Source: Gelatoporia subvermispora B (Eukaryota; Basidiomycota; Agaricomycetes; Polyporales; Gelatoporiaceae). From it: a stretch of 64,000 bases of DNA. The stretch lies in NCBI GenBank assembly GCA_000320605.2, contig KB445808.1, forward strand, positions 186,001-250,000. Direction: 5' to 3'. A program made the position numbers and the translations under genes. Position 1 is the first letter of the stretch. Each line of letters opens with the position of its first letter. Positions 61,401 through 64,000 of the stretch are shown here, one piece after another. Below the pieces are notes generated by a model, which was given only the letters and a program-made list of their open reading frames with translations, ran no database searches and was not told the DNA's origin.

Positions 61401-62070
61401 CGCCAGATACGGGCTGCGCGCAGCTGTTTGATACCAGATTTCTTCGGTTAGCACTGCCGAGATCCAAAAAATGCGGGGTAGAACGTGTGTGCGTTGTGTG
61501 ATCCTTTGCGAGTACGACTCTTACCGTTCTGGGGACTGTGGGAAGAGGAGACTCGTGTAAGCATCTACATGTGAGAGAATATCGCCTGGTCTGTCAATAC
61601 AGGTTTACAATTGTGGACTCGAAGTGACCGGAGTGTCTCAGTATATGATTATGTCGTCGCTCTGTGTTGGAAATCCAGAGAATGTATGGCAGCTCAGTGG
61701 GGCGACAGTTGTCACCCGTGGCAGCAGGTTCACCTCAGTCCGGACATCTTATGCTTATGTAATGGGCCTCGTAGGCCCTTATTGTGGTCGGGCGCCATGG
61801 GCCTTCGAGGCTCCATCCTTTCGAGGCCTCCGAGGCGCTCATAGAAGCCCAGACGTCCCAGTTGGGCCAGAGGCATCCTATATGTACAACGCCCGCGTCT
61901 GTAGTCATCGTATACATCCTACAGGGAATGATTCTGGCTGTGATTCTCGGCTCCCGCCACGGACGCGATGGTTTTGCTCCCAGTATTCGACATGCGCTGT
62001 AACCCGATTGAAGCTCTCTGTCGGACCTCCCGCTACTTCAGATCAGTCTCTTCTCGCTGTGCACAAGACT

Positions 62071-64000
62071 ATGACGCCGTCGTTGCGCGACCAGCAGCCG
62101 TTTGTACCTGGGGCGGGTCGCTTATTCTACAGTCCGAAGAAGAAGCGACTCAATAATGTCAACAAAGCGGTGGTTCACGATCCTGCTCGCATCCTCGAGA
62201 TCCAGCGGCTGCGGAAGCGTTTGGAAGAACTTGAAAACCCGCCAGCGTCCTCTCAGACGTGCGACGACGGTGACGATGGCTCGGCAGACATACAGATGGG
62301 GACTACATCTGCAGATGATCCCGGAGACGGCTTGTATGAGCAGGATGGGCTGGCGGACTCCAGCTCCAGACTAGATGACACCAATTCCGAGCCGCCCGAC
62401 ACCCTAGAGCCGGAACGAAAACGCCGGCGAACTACTCACACTGCGGATATCGCATCCATGCACTCGCGATGGAAGAATATTCTACCCACGATTGTTGAGC
62501 CATTGCTCCAATACCTGCAAGATAGTTCGGGAAAGCCGGTGGCGACGCACTTTGCGCCCAATCACCGCTGCACAGGCTCACAGTGCTCGCAGAAGAAGCA
62601 GGATGTTACTATTCTGTTTTGGGATCGTGAGCATTCCACTTGCTCTTTGATATCCAGTTCTGCGGGCTAACACACACACACCTTGTAGATTATGAGAACC
62701 ATTCGGTCCCATACTGCCAATGTACTCCACTTCCACATGTCCTTATAACATCCGGGATGTTCCCCACCTCGCCCTCCCAGCCTCGTATTGCGGTTTCTAT
62801 CGACCTCCTTGAGTTCTATTTTGCTCTTTTTGAACGCTCCGGAGATGCCGTCACCGCTCTCGCGCGTGCAATGCGCAATTACTACACAAGGCGCGGCTGG
62901 CGCGTTTTGGACAGCAAGGTAGGTCTCGTAGTCTTCTTCTTGTGAGACAGGTGCTAATTCCAATCTACAGGGTGTTCCTATACTTGACCCGTTTCGCCGA
63001 CCTCTGGGTTTTGCTATCCAGTGGTACGACAGTGTACGCGTGCTCATCGCCCGTACGCTCGATGATGCCGTCGAGAAGGCTCGCCAGATGATCGCGGCTC
63101 GAGAAGGTGCAGACAGTTCACCTTCGCCTTCGCGTCCTTCCGACATGTCGACGCCCTCGCAGCTCCCTCACTTGCAGCCTCCCAATCTCTTGAACGAAAC
63201 CGCTACATCATCGTCGGACCGACCACTGCCGGCCACATCATCCCTGATGACCCCACTGTCTCCCTCAAGCACTTCCCACGACACTAGGAAACCGGGCGTC
63301 CGCCAGTGCTCATCGTTTCTGCAACGTCGCTGCCCGGCCTGCTTTGGCGGCTCTAACTGGGGCAGGACTCTTGCAGCGTAAGTGCATCCAAGATGCATCA
63401 GGTGTGCACCACAATTAACTGCTTATTCCGTCAGAGGCGGCGATATCGTTGTTGCTGTCGATGGCAATTTTAGTCACCGACACCTACGAACGTCGGGTGA
63501 GGGACTAGAGTTCTACGAGCCGGAGTACTTCATCCCAAAGGAGAAGGTGGACTGTGTTGGCACGCGGATCGAGCAGTTACGCCAGGCCGGCAAGAAGCCG
63601 AAGGCTACGTATGTACCGAAGGTCCCCGATGAGGCGGTGGATGCATGCGAGAATGGACATGAAGCTGCAAATGAACAGAAGGCCAAAACGAATGCTGATC
63701 GTTTTGACGATACGGGTATCATGGCCCTTGTCTGTAGCCACGATATACCTATCTATCTGGCCAACATCGACACTCCAGGAGAGCAATTGAAGTACGCCGT
63801 ATGTCTGGTAGGAGAGCTCTTCGCGAACATCCCGGATGATGCCGTTGTTGCTGTATTGTATGACATCGGATGTGTTGCTGATCGTGGAAACAGCTTGGTA
63901 TGTCATAGTTTGCTGCAAATACCTACAAAAGCTGATACCCTATGTGTTCCACAGTATTCATACCTCCCCGATCATATCACGGATCGTCTGATATGGGCAA
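62071..64000 (+). CDS. KDZ-family transposase, 5' part (runs off window)
   Basis: Exons 62071-62626, 62689-62918, 62971-63377, 63435-63897 and 63955 onward, all phases consistent. The start is MTPSLRDQQPFVPGAGRLFY. A CxC1-like cysteine module (NHRCTGSQCSQKKQ, SVPYCQCTPLPHVLI, QRRCPACFGGSNWG) precedes the KDZ (Kyakuja-Dileera-Zisupton) transposase core. The core shows IVVAVDGNFSHRHLR with the first catalytic Asp, FIPKEKVDCVGTRIE, GIMALVCSHDIPIYLANIDT and VAVLYDIGC. KDZ elements are DNA transposons expanded in mushrooms, often near TET/JBP-type genes (established knowledge). No frameshift is seen in the visible part, so it may be active. Element ends are not visible. Confidence 0.92.

Larger units (their letters stand above)
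55384..61640. repeat. Tandem array of about 1.5-2 kb units, four copies
   Basis: Four homologous units in the same orientation. Landmarks recur in order: a CATCGTTCAG-type left flank (about 55388, 56936 and 58718; the fourth unit begins near 60.8 kb), the minus-strand peptide gene, its promoter, then long non-coding upstream sequence. That sequence includes the block around GAGAACATCGCCTGATACGTC (56235, 57790, degenerate at 59520 and 61580) and the block around 56410-56690, which recurs at 59715-60040. Units diverge by roughly 15-30 percent by eye, so the duplications are not very recent. Confidence 0.85.

Overview
The window looks like a scaffold piece from a mushroom-forming basidiomycete (Agaricomycetes; a polypore-like fungus is possible but not demonstrable from sequence alone). 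Genes are dense in very short introns (mostly 45-70 nt, GT..AG). The recognisable families are fungal and largely agaricomycete: a DUF6535 membrane protein, HET-domain proteins, F-box proteins, a membrane-anchored GH5 glucanase, a sedolisin, a serine-rich cupredoxin-like wall protein and a KDZ transposase. No prokaryotic signals, rRNA or CRISPR were seen. One run of N (38131-38915) marks an assembly gap.

Layout. 1-11 kb: a DUF6535 gene, a small inverted-repeat DNA transposon (MITE-like), and a HET-domain gene (+) split by a second copy of the same MITE. 11.6-26.3 kb: a 5-exon gene of unknown function, the GH5 beta-1,3-glucanase (+), an intact HET paralogue (-), then a broken partial copy of the glucanase 3' half joined to the remains of an unknown gene. 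27-37.4 kb: a 13-exon WW-like membrane protein gene, two repeat structures, an F-box/propeller-like gene, a small membrane ORF and a complete S53 sedolisin gene. 37.9-44.6 kb: an assembly gap whose two flanks repeat each other, an intron-containing tRNA-like gene, a cysteine-rich conserved gene (-) and broken coding remnants just upstream of it. 46-53.3 kb: a second F-box gene (-), a first small-secreted-peptide gene (+) and a GPI-anchored cupredoxin-like gene (-). 55.5-61.6 kb: four more copies of the small-peptide gene in a tandem array (-). 62 kb to the end: the 5' part of a KDZ transposase gene that runs off the window.

The most interesting structure is a five-member family of tiny secreted-peptide genes (53-103 codons, always three exons). 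Signal-peptide exon, second exon and proximal promoter are conserved while the third exon diverges. One copy is inverted at 49.9 kb and four lie in a tandem array of about 1.5-2 kb units. The second clear event is the MITE insertion in the HET gene. Comparison with the intact paralogue shows the empty site, a 6-bp target duplication and a frame-breaking insertion. The HET pair, the partial GH5 duplication, the MITEs, the dispersed repeats and the KDZ element describe a fast-changing accessory region. All gene models are read by eye from splice signals, frame and paralogue comparison; nothing was searched against a database.
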